DNA of 64,000 nt from NCBI RefSeq assembly GCF_030687295.1, contig NZ_CP117425.1, positions 248,001 through 312,000 of the forward strand, read 5' to 3'. The notes under the pieces are model-generated. The model was not told the DNA's origin. It did no database searches and saw nothing but the letters and a program-made list of their open reading frames with translations. This document shows, in pieces, positions 28,395 through 37,856 of the stretch. Within the stretch, counting starts at the first letter, position 1, and each line of letters begins with the position of its first letter. Made by a program: the position numbers and the translations under genes. The stretch is from Pseudomonas beijingensis (GTDB taxonomy: Bacteria; Pseudomonadota; Gammaproteobacteria; Pseudomonadales; Pseudomonadaceae).

Positions 28395-29306
28395 ATGAGT
28401 GAGTCTGTGCGCTTCGAAGATAAAGTCGTGATCGTCACAGGAGCAGGCGGAGGCCTGGGACGCGCCCATGCGTTGCTGTTCGCCAAACAAGGCGCGAAAG
28501 TGCTGGTCAACGACCTGGGCGGCTCGGCGCAAGGGGAAGGGGCCAATGCCTCGGCTGCGGACCGGGTGGTCGCCGAAATCCGCGAGGCGGGCGGCGTCGC
28601 CGAGGCCAACCACGACTCGGTGACCGATGGCGACAAGCTGGTACAAAACGCGCTCGACGCGTTCGGTCGCGTCGATGTGGTGGTCAACAACGCCGGGATC
28701 CTGCGGGACAAGACGTTCCACAAAATGGACGACGCCGATTGGGACTTGGTCTACCGCGTCCACGTCGAGGGCGCCTACAAGGTGACCCGCGCCGCTTGGC
28801 CGCACCTGCGTGAGCAAAACTACGGACGGGTGATCTTCACCGCCTCCACCTCGGGCATCTACGGCAACTTCGGCCAATCCAACTACGGCATGGCCAAGCT
28901 CGGCCTCTATGGCCTGACGCGGACCCTGGCCATCGAAGGCCGCAAGAACAACATCCTGGTCAACGCCATCGCCCCCACCGGCGGCACCCGCATGACCGAA
29001 GGCCTGATTCCGCCGCAGGTCTTCGAACAACTCAAGCCCGAACTCGTCAGCCCGCTGGTGGTGTACCTGGCCAGCGAAACCTGCCAGGAAACCTCCGGCT
29101 TGTTCGAAGTGGGCGGCGGCTGGATGGGCAAGGTGCGCTGGGAGCGCAGCCTGGGGGCGGGCTTCGACCCGCGCAAAGGCTTTTCACCTGAAGACGTCGC
29201 CGCCCATTGGCAGCAGATCTGCGATTTCGAAAATGCCGTGCACCCGAACGACAATCTGGAAGCCTTGAAGGAAATGATGGCGAATCTGCAACATCACGCC
29301 ATTTAA
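28395..29306 (+). CDS. Short-chain dehydrogenase, 3-hydroxyacyl-CoA dehydrogenase-like (17-beta-HSD4 type)
   Basis: 303 residues, longer than a standard SDR because of a C-terminal extension (about 230-303). NAD-binding TGAGGGLGRAHAL (about 15-27), NNAGILRDKTF, and the active-site SxSGIYGNFGQSNYGMAKLG (Ser, Tyr, Lys). It is the fold and length of the SDR domain of multifunctional beta-oxidation enzyme type 2. The RDKTFHKMDDADWD segment is typical of that branch. Probably oxidises (3R)-3-hydroxyacyl-CoA. Preceded by GGAG about 5 bases before the ATG. Confidence 0.88.
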   Translation: MSESVRFEDKVVIVTGAGGGLGRAHALLFAKQGAKVLVNDLGGSAQGEGANASAADRVVAEIREAGGVAEANHDSVTDGDKLVQNALDAFGRVDVVVNNAGILRDKTFHKMDDADWDLVYRVHVEGAYKVTRAAWPHLREQNYGRVIFTASTSGIYGNFGQSNYGMAKLGLYGLTRTLAIEGRKNNILVNAIAPTGGTRMTEGLIPPQVFEQLKPELVSPLVVYLASETCQETSGLFEVGGGWMGKVRWERSLGAGFDPRKGFSPEDVAAHWQQICDFENAVHPNDNLEALKEMMANLQHHAI

Positions 29307-29991
29307 GACTCACTGCCCGGGCCGGTTGCTGCCAGCTGTGGCAACCGTGCTCATGGACAATGTTTTCGCTAGGGCCGCCGGGTTCTCGGCGGTCTCGATA
29401 TCCATCACACCGTCATATTTCGCCGGGCGAAAGTGCCCTTGGTGATCAGTGACGAGGTCGACGATTTCAACGCCACTCGAAGTCTCGTTCAGATTGCGTC
29501 GACTCCCCAACGGCTCATCCCCGTATGCCGGGCGCGCTGTCTTTCGTTCACATAAAAAAGGCCACTGCAAAAGCAGCGGCCTAAGCGTGACGTTGCAAAG
29601 GAGCTACAAACCAACGTCGGTGAACACGGGATGATGGACCGATGCGCCAATCCATCCGAATGACGGTGCGCCAGGCAGGAGGAATGCCATGGCCGACTTG
29701 CGCTTGCAGGCCCGTTGCCCTGCAAGCCCGGCCAGCATAGGGATCGAGCCCGACGGGAAACAGCCCGGATCCGGACATGCACCGTTGCAGGGCGCGTAAC
29801 AGTCGCAGGCGGGACAGGAGTATGCGTGGCGCTGATGACCCATCATCCAGTCCGTCCATGCGCCGCGCAAAGGCCCGCTGCGCAGGGGCTGTAATCCTTT
29901 TGAGGTACAGCGCGAATACCTCCTTGGTGCGCTTATCGCCCATGGCGTGCGGCAGTAGGGTGAAGCCTCTGTCACTCACCGGGGAAGACGC
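29307..29991. other. Long gap between SDR and DUF1302 genes, with unproven minus-strand frames
   Basis: The 685 bases hold no gene I recognise. On the minus strand, overlapping frames exist at 29310-29570 (86 codons, ending near the SDR stop) and 29604-29975 (123 codons, Cys-rich centre YSCPACDCYAPCNGACPDPGC), the latter overlapping another frame at 29581-29979. Both have moderately high third-base GC, so neither is clearly a shadow. A minus-oriented hairpin with a T run follows at 29554-29581, which would fit a gene ending at 29604 or 29581. The DUF1302 promoter must lie at the right end. Confidence 0.5.
29554..29581 (-). terminator. Terminator-like hairpin reading on the minus strand
   Basis: GGCCGCTGC, loop TTTT, GCAGTGGCC (one mismatch), then TTTTTT on the minus strand. 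It implies transcription from the right on this strand. Confidence 0.65.
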
Positions 29992-31785
29992 ATGACAACA
30001 ATAACAATGCGCGCCATCTTCAAGCCGCAGGCGCTGGCCGTCGCGGTGGCCTTGGGTTGCTGTGCCCAGGCGCAGGCCGTTTCATTCAACATTGGCGAGA
30101 TCGAGGGTCAGTTCGATTCGTCGCTGTCCGTGGGCGCGAGCTGGGGCATGCGCGATGCCGACAAGGACCTGGTCGGCACGGTCAACGGCGGGCGGGGCCA
30201 ATCCTCCACCGGTGATGACGGACGGCTGAACTTCAAGAAAGGCGAAACCTTTTCCAAAATCTTCAAGGGCCTGCACGACCTCGAGCTCAAGTACGGCGAT
30301 ACTGGTGTGTTCGTGCGTGGCAAGTACTGGTATGACTTCGAGCTCAAGGATGAGGGGCGCGAGTTCAAGGACATCAGCGACAGCAATCGCAAGGAAGGCG
30401 CCAAGTCCTCGGGGGCGCAGATTCTCGATGCCTTCGTCTATCACAACTATTCCATCGCCGATCTGCCGGGCACCGTGCGCGCCGGCAAGCAGGTGGTCAG
30501 CTGGGGTGAGAGTACCTTCATCGGCAACTCCATCAACAGCATCAACCCGGTGGACGTGTCCGCCTTCCGTCGTCCCGGTGCGGAGATCAAGGAAGGCCTG
30601 ATCCCGGTGAACATGCTGTTCGCCTCCCAGGGCTTGACTGACAAGCTGACCATCGAAGGGTTCTACCAGCTGGAGTGGGACCAGACGGTTGTTGATAACT
30701 GCGGCACGTTCTTCGGCAATGACGTGGTGGCGGACGGTTGCACCAGTGGCTACACCGTGGGCAGCCCGGCGATTGCGCCGTTCGTGCCCTTGACCCAGGC
30801 ATTCGGGCAGGGGATCCAGGTGTCCAGCGAAGGGGTGATCATTCCCCGTGGCGGCGACCGCGACGCCCGCGACTCTGGCCAGTGGGGCACGGCGTTGCGC
30901 TGGCTCGGTGATGACACCGAGTACGGCCTGTACTTCATGAATTACCACAGCCGTACGCCTACCGTCGGGACCACCACGGCGGGGCTCTCGACGCTGGCGG
31001 CGTTGCCGGGAATGGTCGCGATTGCCAACGGCCTGGCCCCTGGCAGCGGTGCGGGTCTGGCGCAAAGCGTGATGCTGGGCCGTGGTGGGTACTACCTTGA
31101 ATACCCGGAAGACATCCGCCTGTACGGCGCCAGTTTCTCCACCACGTTGCCCACCGGCACGGCGTGGACCGGGGAAGTCAGCTACCGTCCAAACGCGCCA
31201 GTGCAGGTCAATACCAACGACCTGACCCTGGCCCTGGTCAACCCGATTGCCGGTGGCGCGGCGTCGCCCATCGCGACCACGCCGGGCGCCGACAACACCG
31301 GCTACCGCCGCAAGGAAGTCACCCAGGTCCAGAGCACCCTGACGCACTTCTTCGATCAGGTGCTGGGGGCTGATCGCCTGACCCTGGTCGGCGAGGCGGC
31401 GGTGGTGCATGTCGGCGGTCTGGAGTCCAAGGACAAGCTGCGTTATGGGCGTGATTCGGTCTACGGCCAGTACGGCTTCAACGGTGACACCGATGGCTTC
31501 GTCACCTCGACGTCCTGGGGCTATCGCGCCCGGGCGATTCTCGACTACTCCAACGTGATCGGCGGGGTGAACTTCAAGCCCAACGTGTCCTGGTCCCACG
31601 ACGTGGCCGGCTATGGCCCCAACGGTCTGTTCAACGAAGGCGCCAAGGCCGTCAGCGTTGGTGTCGATGCCGATTACCGCAACACCTACACCGCCAGCTT
31701 GAGCTACACCGACTTTTTTGGCGGCGATTACAACGTTCTCGAAGACCGCGATTTCCTCGCGTTGAGCTTCGGCGTGAACTTCTGA
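29992..31785 (+). CDS. DUF1302 outer membrane beta-barrel-like protein
   Basis: 597 residues. Signal peptide to about residue 29 (LAVAVALGCCAQAQA), then a DUF1302 body with many aromatic-ended beta strands (YGDTGVFVRGKYWYDFEL, YGLYFMNYHSRTP) and a C-terminal strand ending LSFGVNF with terminal Phe, as outer membrane barrels have. Function unknown. It is paired with a DUF1329 gene 22 bases downstream, a pairing known across pseudomonads and linked by some studies to hydrophobic-compound handling. GGGGAAGACG precedes ATG 29992. Confidence 0.9.
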   Translation: MTTITMRAIFKPQALAVAVALGCCAQAQAVSFNIGEIEGQFDSSLSVGASWGMRDADKDLVGTVNGGRGQSSTGDDGRLNFKKGETFSKIFKGLHDLELKYGDTGVFVRGKYWYDFELKDEGREFKDISDSNRKEGAKSSGAQILDAFVYHNYSIADLPGTVRAGKQVVSWGESTFIGNSINSINPVDVSAFRRPGAEIKEGLIPVNMLFASQGLTDKLTIEGFYQLEWDQTVVDNCGTFFGNDVVADGCTSGYTVGSPAIAPFVPLTQAFGQGIQVSSEGVIIPRGGDRDARDSGQWGTALRWLGDDTEYGLYFMNYHSRTPTVGTTTAGLSTLAALPGMVAIANGLAPGSGAGLAQSVMLGRGGYYLEYPEDIRLYGASFSTTLPTGTAWTGEVSYRPNAPVQVNTNDLTLALVNPIAGGAASPIATTPGADNTGYRRKEVTQVQSTLTHFFDQVLGADRLTLVGEAAVVHVGGLESKDKLRYGRDSVYGQYGFNGDTDGFVTSTSWGYRARAILDYSNVIGGVNFKPNVSWSHDVAGYGPNGLFNEGAKAVSVGVDADYRNTYTASLSYTDFFGGDYNVLEDRDFLALSFGVNF

Positions 31786-31807
31786 TCTGGCTGACAAGGA
31801 AAACCCA

Positions 31808-33175
31808 ATGCGCAAGATGATCCTGCAATGCGGTGCCCTGGCCTTGAGCCTGCTGGCCGCGAATGTGATGGCGGCGGTTTCGCCGGAGGAAGCGAACAAA
31901 CTGGGCACCAGCCTCACGCCAATCGGTGCGGAGAAGGCCGGCAATGCCGATGGCTCGATCCCGGCCTGGACCGGCGGCATCCCGAAAAATGCCGGGGCCG
32001 TGGACAGCAAGGGCTTTCTGGCCGACCCGTTCGCCAATGAAAAACCGCTGTTCACCATCACCGCCGCGACCGTGGACAAGTACAAGGACAAACTCTCCGA
32101 AGGCCAGGTCGCGATGTTCAAGCGCTACCCGCAGACCTACAAGATTCCGGTCTACCCGACCCATCGCAGCGTCGGCCTGCCGCCGGAAATCTACGAGTCG
32201 GCCAAGCGCAGCGCCCTCAACGTGACATCCATCAACGACGGTAACGGCCTGTCGAATTTTACCGGCAACCGCTACTACGCTTTCCCGATTCCCAAGAATG
32301 GCGTGGAAGTGCTGTGGAACCACGTCACCCGTTATCACGGTGGCAACCTGCGTCGGGTCATCACCCAGGTCACGCCGCAGACCAATGGCAGCTTCACACC
32401 GATCCGCTTCGAAGAAGAAATCGCCGTGCCGTTCCTGATCAAGGACGCCGACCCGGAAAAGGCCAGCAACGTGCTGACTTATTTCAAACAATCGGTCACC
32501 GCCCCGGCGCGCCTGGCCGGTAACGTGCTGCTGGTGCATGAGACCCTCGACCAAGTGAAGGAGCCACGCCTGGCCTGGATCTACAATGCCGGCCAGCGTC
32601 GTGTGCGTCGCGCCCCGCAAGTGGCCTACGACGGCCCGGGCACCGCCGCCGACGGCTTGCGTACCTCCGACAACTTCGACCTGTTTTCCGGCGCGCCGGA
32701 CCGTTACGACTGGAAGCTGATCGGCAAGAAGGAAATGTACATCCCGTACAACAGCTACAAGCTCGATTCGCCAAGCCTCAAGTACGACGATGTGATCAAG
32801 GCCGGCCACATCAACCAGGACTTGACCCGCTACGAGCTGCACCGGGTCTGGGAAGTGGTGGGGACGGTCAAGCCCAGCGAACGGCACATCTATGCCAAGC
32901 GCCACATGTACATCGACGAGGACAGCTGGCAGGCGGCGCTGGTGGATCACTATGACGGTCGCGGCCAACTGTGGCGGGTGGCCGAAGGTCATGCCCAGTT
33001 CTACTACGACCATCAGAACCCGGGCTACACCCTGGAGGCGCTCTACGACATCATCGCCGGCCGCTACATCGCGCTGGGGATGAAGAACGAAGAGAAACAC
33101 AGCTACGAGTACGGCTTCGAAGCCCGGGCAGCCGACTACACGCCGGCGGCGCTGCGCTCGACCGGGGTTCGCTAA
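31808..33175 (+). CDS. DUF1329 periplasmic/outer membrane-associated protein
   Basis: 455 residues with a signal peptide ending near residue 22 (LLAANVMA). DUF1329 has a lipoprotein-carrier-like (LolA/LolB-like) fold by prediction, so a role in moving a lipid or hydrophobic compound is plausible. Motifs seen: LSNFTGNRYYAFPIPKNGVEVLWNHVTRYHG near residue 145 and RAPQVAYDGPGTAADGLRTSDNFDLFSGAPDRYDW near 270. Second gene of a two-gene operon with the DUF1302 barrel; the LuxR regulator downstream is a likely controller. Confidence 0.9.
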   Translation: MRKMILQCGALALSLLAANVMAAVSPEEANKLGTSLTPIGAEKAGNADGSIPAWTGGIPKNAGAVDSKGFLADPFANEKPLFTITAATVDKYKDKLSEGQVAMFKRYPQTYKIPVYPTHRSVGLPPEIYESAKRSALNVTSINDGNGLSNFTGNRYYAFPIPKNGVEVLWNHVTRYHGGNLRRVITQVTPQTNGSFTPIRFEEEIAVPFLIKDADPEKASNVLTYFKQSVTAPARLAGNVLLVHETLDQVKEPRLAWIYNAGQRRVRRAPQVAYDGPGTAADGLRTSDNFDLFSGAPDRYDWKLIGKKEMYIPYNSYKLDSPSLKYDDVIKAGHINQDLTRYELHRVWEVVGTVKPSERHIYAKRHMYIDEDSWQAALVDHYDGRGQLWRVAEGHAQFYYDHQNPGYTLEALYDIIAGRYIALGMKNEEKHSYEYGFEARAADYTPAALRSTGVR

Positions 33176-33189
33176 GGTCTGCAGTCAAC

Positions 33190-33299
33190 TGTGGCGAGGG
33201 GATTTATCTGTGGGAGCAAGGCTTGCCCGCGATGAACGATAACGCGGTTCAGCTTTTGGACCGCAGTGAGTCTATCGCGGGCAAGCCTTGCTCCCACAG
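33190..33299. repeat. Composite repeat: family III fragment next to family II REP pair
   Basis: GTGGCGAGGGGATTTATC at 33191-33208 is a family III end, broken exactly where a complete family II pair (33209-33299) begins. The same family III fragment with the same break point appears at 58916, which suggests a preferred insertion point. Confidence 0.85.
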
Positions 33300-33345
33300 T
33301 AAATCCAACCCTCGCAAGGTTGTGCCTGACTTGATAATCGTGATC

Positions 33346-33377
33346 GACCGGCAGTGCCCCTGCCGGTCGTTTTTTTA
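33346..33377 (+). terminator. Terminator downstream of the DUF1302-DUF1329 pair
   Basis: CGACCGGCAG stem, loop TGCCC, CTGCCGGTCG, then seven Ts. Confidence 0.92.
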
Positions 33378-33465
33378 TGGGCGCCAATCAGCGCGCTGAA
33401 TACTTCTCCAAAGGTCGGCGACACAGGACTAGGGTGTTGAGATAACAATAAACAGGATCGCCCAC

Positions 33466-36015
33466 ATGACCGCCATGACCCCGTGTCCGGACCGTCCAGG
33501 ATTGCTGCCTCGCCTGTCCTCGACGCATCTGCCGCGGCGGTCCCTGAGCGAGTCGCTGCTGACTTCCGAGGCGCGGGTAAAACTGCTCTGCGCGCCGGCG
33601 GGCAGTGGCAAGAGTGCGTTGTTCGCCGAGTGTTTCCTGCAGGCCCCCGGCGACTGTCGGCTGCATTGGCTGCCCCTGGGGGGCGCGGCATTGAGCGTGG
33701 TGCAAATGTGCGAGCTCCTGGCACAGACCCTCGGGCTGGCGATGCTGGATGAAGGGGGGCTGTTGGCCCACCTGGCGCGTTTGCAGACGCCTACCTGGTT
33801 ATTCCTGGACGACTATTGCCGGGTGCCGAATCCCGAGCTGGACCAACTGCTCGACCGTTTGTTGAACACCAGCAGCCCGGCGTTGCACCTGTGGCTCAAT
33901 GGTCGCCGCCGCCCCCACTGCAACTGGCCGCGGTTGTTGCTCGATGACGAGTTGTACGAGTTTGACCCGCAGGCGTTGTTCTTCACCCCTGACGATGTCC
34001 AGCCACTGCTTCGTCATCTGCCCGCTCCCCAGGCCGCCCGCACGGCCCGCGAGGTGATTCAGCGCAACGGTGGCTGTGTGCCGGGGTGCGCATCACCCTG
34101 CTTGAGCGCTGCGAATGGGCGCGCAGTCATGCATCGCCAGGCCGGCCAGGGACCTTGCTCGACTACCTGGAGTACGAACTGTTCAGCACGCTGACCCCGG
34201 ACCTCGCACAGGCCTGGCGGGTACTGGCGCATCTGCCGCGTTTCAATGCCCGGCTGTGCGAGCACCTGTTCGGCGACACGGTGGGTGCGCAATGTCTGCC
34301 GTTGTTGCTGGAGCTGGGATGTTTCATCGAACCGTGGGAGCAGACCCTCGGACTGGTTGCAAATCTTCCCAGCCCTGGCCCTGCTGGTGCGTGAAGAGCC
34401 CTGGTCGCAAGGCCGCTCCTGGCATCGACGGGCCTGCCAGTGGTTTGCGGCCGAGCAGGACTGGCAAATGGCGTTCGAGCAAGCCATGTTGGCCGAGGAA
34501 TTCGAGACCGCCGTCAGTTTTTTGCAGCATTTGAGCTTCGAGCACGTCTTGCAGCGCCGCAACGCGGTGCTGTTGCTGAGCTTGCATGATCAACAAGGCG
34601 ACGCGCTGACCCTCGGCACGCCGCAATCGGTGGGGCTGGTCACCGCTGCGCTGTTGTTCGCCGGACGCTTCGACCAGGCGTCGACCTGTATCGAGCAACT
34701 GGCCAGGTTCCTGCCGCAGCCTTCGGCCTGTCGACAGCGACAGGTGCTGGCAAGGTGGCTGGTCTTGCGCGGCTGGTTGCTGCACCTTTCGGGCGATGGT
34801 GAACCGGCGCGTGAACATTTCCTCCAGGCCCAGGCCAGCCTGGACCCCGAGGCCTGGGCCCAACGGGTGCTGTGCCTGGGTGGACTGACGCAGCAGGCGC
34901 TGCTTGCTGGAGAACTGGCCTCGGCGCACGGGCTCAACCGTCAGGCGTTATGCCTGGCGCGTGCGCAAGGCTCGCTGGTCTTCGAAGGATTGCTGGAACT
35001 GGATCACGCCCAGGTCCTGGAACAACGCGGCGCGCCGCATCGGGCCGATCATTTGCTGGCCGCCGTCCAGGCGCTGCTGGATAAACCGGGCCAGGATTTT
35101 TCTCCATTGTTGGGGCGTATTGTCCTGCGGCGCGGTCGCCTGGCGCTGCGCATGGGGTTTGAGGAACGGGCTGCCGAGCACTTTCAAACGGGCCTGGAAA
35201 CGGGCCTGCACAGCCAAGACAAACAGGTGCTCTATGGTTTTCTCGGCAAGGCCTGCCTGGCGGCCAACCAGGGTGACTATGGCGAGGCCTTCATGCACCT
35301 GCGCGACGCCGAGCGGACCATGCAGCAACGGCACATCCCCGACACCGTCTACCGTGGCGTGTTGTTGCAAACCAGCTGCCAGTTCTGGTTGCAACAGGGG
35401 CGGGCGGAACTGGCCCATGAAGCCTTGACCCGCGTCTTGCGGCATTTCCGCGGGCCGCAGGCCAAGCACGCGCCTCCCGCGACCCTGGAGTTGATTGCGA
35501 AACTTGAATATCTGCTGGTGCTGGCCGAGGTCTACTTGCAGCGGGCACAGGATCCGCAGGCGCGCCTGCAGGTCCTGATCGCCCAGGCGCAGCACGGCGA
35601 AATGCACAGCCTGGAAACCGAACTGCACCTGGTGCTGACGGAGGTCGTCTGGTTGTCCGGCGATCGCGCCCAGGCCCGGGAACGCCTGCAAGAGGGACTC
35701 AAGCGTGTCACGTGCTGGCGGGCCCACCAGGCATTGTGGGAGCTGCGCATGCGCCAGCCCGAGCTGTTGCGCTGGGGCCAATCGGCAGAACAGGTCGAGT
35801 CTCCCGTCACCGTCGAGGACACCTTGCTCAGCCATCGCGAGCTGGAGGTCCTGGAGCTGATTGCCCAGGGTCATTCAAACCAACAGATTGCCGAACAGTT
35901 GTTCATCTCGTTGCATACGGTGAAAACCCATGCGCGGCGTATCCACAGCAAGTTGGGTGTACAACGGCGTACACAGGCGGTGGCAAAAGCCAAGGTCATG
36001 GGCGTGATGGGTTAG
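33466..36015 (+). pseudogene. MalT-like LuxR-family ATP-dependent activator, two compensating frameshifts
   Basis: Total length 2550 bases, in frame overall (849 residues). N-terminal Walker A CAPAGSGKSALF (about residue 42), Walker B-like TWLFLDDYC, a long helical TPR-like middle, and a C-terminal LuxR helix-turn-helix ([45 protein letters not shown]). Frame changes twice: near 34075 a base is missing (GGCTGTGTGCC for GGCTGGTGTGCC) and near 34345 one is added (CTCGGACTGG for CTCGACTGG). Between them the third frame reads RITLLERCEWARSHASPG. Probably regulates the DUF1302/DUF1329 pair. A sequencing fault is likely. Confidence 0.88.
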
Positions 36016-36216
36016 ATGCAATGATTTCGAAACTTCACGCACGCTTACACTTGCCTTTTTTACAGTCGGGCACTGGCCTGTGTATAACTGCGTGACTGAA
36101 GTTCAAGCCTAAGTTGTCGCTTCAGTTGAACCGAGATGCCGTACTGTTGCATCAGCCGCACAACTAAAAACGGCTCGAACAGGAAGTTCGAGTCCATGAA
36201 ATGACAAGGATGTCTT

Positions 36217-36918
36217 ATGAATACCCCGTTGTTTTCTTCCCACTCCGAAAGATTGATCGCGCTGAAGAGCACCCGCGTGGATTTTGCCGTGCAGGTGCTA
36301 TTGGGGCATTACCTGGAGCCGTTGGGCGTTAACCCATTCACGGCCTATGTGAATACATTGAAACCCTTTCCAAGTCCTGAAGTGGAAAGTTCTCGAACAC
36401 TGTTCGACGAAACCCTGGCCTGGGTTGAAAAGCAAAACCTGCCCACTTATACGCAAGGCTCCAGCAATCTATTCAGCAAGCGTTATTCCTTCGCCGCCGA
36501 AGACCGGTTAAAGGCGCTGGACTTGATAGCCTTTGAAAAAATCGTCACCGCCGTTGTTGTAAGTTTGACTGAAGAACCTGCGATCGATTTAGCCCCGCGT
36601 ACCCTCAGGCCCTTGACCGTCGAGGATATTCACGGTGCATTGAAAGTCCATGTGCCCAGCGTCGATCCGGACGGCGTGTACCTGACCAGCTTTGTTGAGG
36701 ATGGCCACGGCAAGCGCCTGGTGTCGTCTTCCGAGGGACTGATCGAGTACCTACTGGGCCACTTCGAGAATGATGTGATTCCCTATCATTCCAAGGGCAG
36801 CCACCAAGGGGTCTTTACTGTCCCCTTCAGCGGCGAAGATCGCTATCTCCATCCGCAACTGATCACCTCGCATCTCAACGATCTAGTGATCAGGATTGTC
36901 CCGGATTTCCTGGGCTGA
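36217..36918 (+). CDS. Protein of unknown function
   Basis: 233 residues, no signal peptide and no membrane span. Starts MNTPLFSSHSERLIALKSTRVDFAVQVLLGHYLEPLGVNPFTAYVNTL. I do not recognise the family. GC content and codon choice are less extreme than in neighbours (several AT-ending codons such as TTA, AAA, GAA), a mild sign of recent acquisition. Its last 36 bases overlap the end of hmgR, which runs in the other direction. The 201-base gap before it (36016-36216) has no obvious promoter. It might be the N-terminal piece of a larger Pseudomonas secreted-toxin type protein, but I cannot show it. Confidence 0.8.
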   Translation: MNTPLFSSHSERLIALKSTRVDFAVQVLLGHYLEPLGVNPFTAYVNTLKPFPSPEVESSRTLFDETLAWVEKQNLPTYTQGSSNLFSKRYSFAAEDRLKALDLIAFEKIVTAVVVSLTEEPAIDLAPRTLRPLTVEDIHGALKVHVPSVDPDGVYLTSFVEDGHGKRLVSSSEGLIEYLLGHFENDVIPYHSKGSHQGVFTVPFSGEDRYLHPQLITSHLNDLVIRIVPDFLG

Positions 36919-37704
36919 TCCTGGACCCGCCTCATACCCCATCCGCCAACTCACGGCCCGGGTCGCCGCCAACAGGCGTTGCGCCGCCGGGCCGTTTTCG
37001 TCGGCGTGGAACAGTGAGGTCGGGCCGACGATGGTCATCACCGCCTTCACCTCGCCGACCGCATTGAAGACCGGGGCGGACAAGGCGTCCACGCCCGGCA
37101 TCAGCAAGCCATGCACATGGTGCAGGCCACGGCTGCGAATTTGCTCGCACAGCGCGGCATAGGCGCGGTCGTCGGCCAGGGCGTGGTGTTCGGTGCCTTG
37201 CACTTCCTGCTCGCGCAGGCCGATCGTCTCGCGTGCCGGCAGATAAGCGCTGAACACCAGCCCCGTGGACGAACTGAGCAGCGGCAGTACCGAGCCCAGT
37301 TGCGTCACCACGGTCACGGCCCGAACGGCGGGCTCGATGCGCACCACGGTCGCGCCATGGTTGCCCCACACCGCCAGGAAGCAGGTTTCGTTCAAGTCGT
37401 CGCGCAGTTCGGCCAGGGGCAGGGCGGCCACTTGCAGCACGTCCATGCCGTTCAGCGCTGCCAGGCCCACGCGCAGGGCTTCGCGGCCCAGGCCATAGTG
37501 GTTGGTGGCGGCGTTCTGCTCGGCAAACCCGCTGGCGATCAAGGCCTGCAAGTAGCGATGAACCTTGCTGGCCGGCATCTGCACGTGTTCGGCCAGGCGC
37601 GACAGCGACGTGGAGGGGGAGAGTTCGGCCAGGGCCTTGAGAATGTCGGTGCCGACTTCGGCCGAGCGGACTTTCTGTTTACCGTTGCTGAGCGGGGTTT
37701 CCAT
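36883..37704 (-). CDS. hmgR: IclR-family regulator of the homogentisate operon
   Basis: 273 residues: winged helix (about 20-75, LSRLAEHVQMPASKVHRYLQALIASGFAEQ) and IclR effector domain (about 90-255) with GVDALSAPVFNAVGEVKAVMTIVG. In P. putida HmgR represses hmgABC and is released by homogentisate. Divergent from hmgA with a 152-base gap that contains an ATTACG palindrome (37766). Its end overlaps the unknown gene at 36217-36918. Confidence 0.92.
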   Translation of the reverse strand: METPLSNGKQKVRSAEVGTDILKALAELSPSTSLSRLAEHVQMPASKVHRYLQALIASGFAEQNAATNHYGLGREALRVGLAALNGMDVLQVAALPLAELRDDLNETCFLAVWGNHGATVVRIEPAVRAVTVVTQLGSVLPLLSSSTGLVFSAYLPARETIGLREQEVQGTEHHALADDRAYAALCEQIRSRGLHHVHGLLMPGVDALSAPVFNAVGEVKAVMTIVGPTSLFHADENGPAAQRLLAATRAVSWRMGYEAGPGSAQEIRDNPDH

Positions 37705-37765
37705 GGAGGCGCAGGGTCCAGAGGCGAATGGGCGTCTTTATAGCTTGACGGTCGCTGTCGAGCAA

Positions 37766-37791
37766 ATTACGTTATGCGTAATTGGATTACG
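37766..37791. promoter_or_regulatory. Candidate HmgR operator
   Basis: ATTACG-N5-CGTAAT is a perfect 17-base palindrome at 37766-37782, followed by a third ATTACG half-site at 37786-37791 on one face of the helix (20 bases between first and third half-site starts). It is centred between the divergent hmgR and hmgA starts, and I recall a 17-base palindromic HmgR site in P. putida. Confidence 0.72.
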
Positions 37792-37856
37792 ATAAAAATA
37801 ACCCGGTGCGCCTCAATCACTCCGATGAGTGACGGGCCGCATCCCCAGGAGGCTCC

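Noticed and set aside
30082..32121. 679-codon minus frame across DUF1302 and the start of DUF1329
   Set aside because: Antisense shadow; the plus-strand frames have signal peptides and family motifs.
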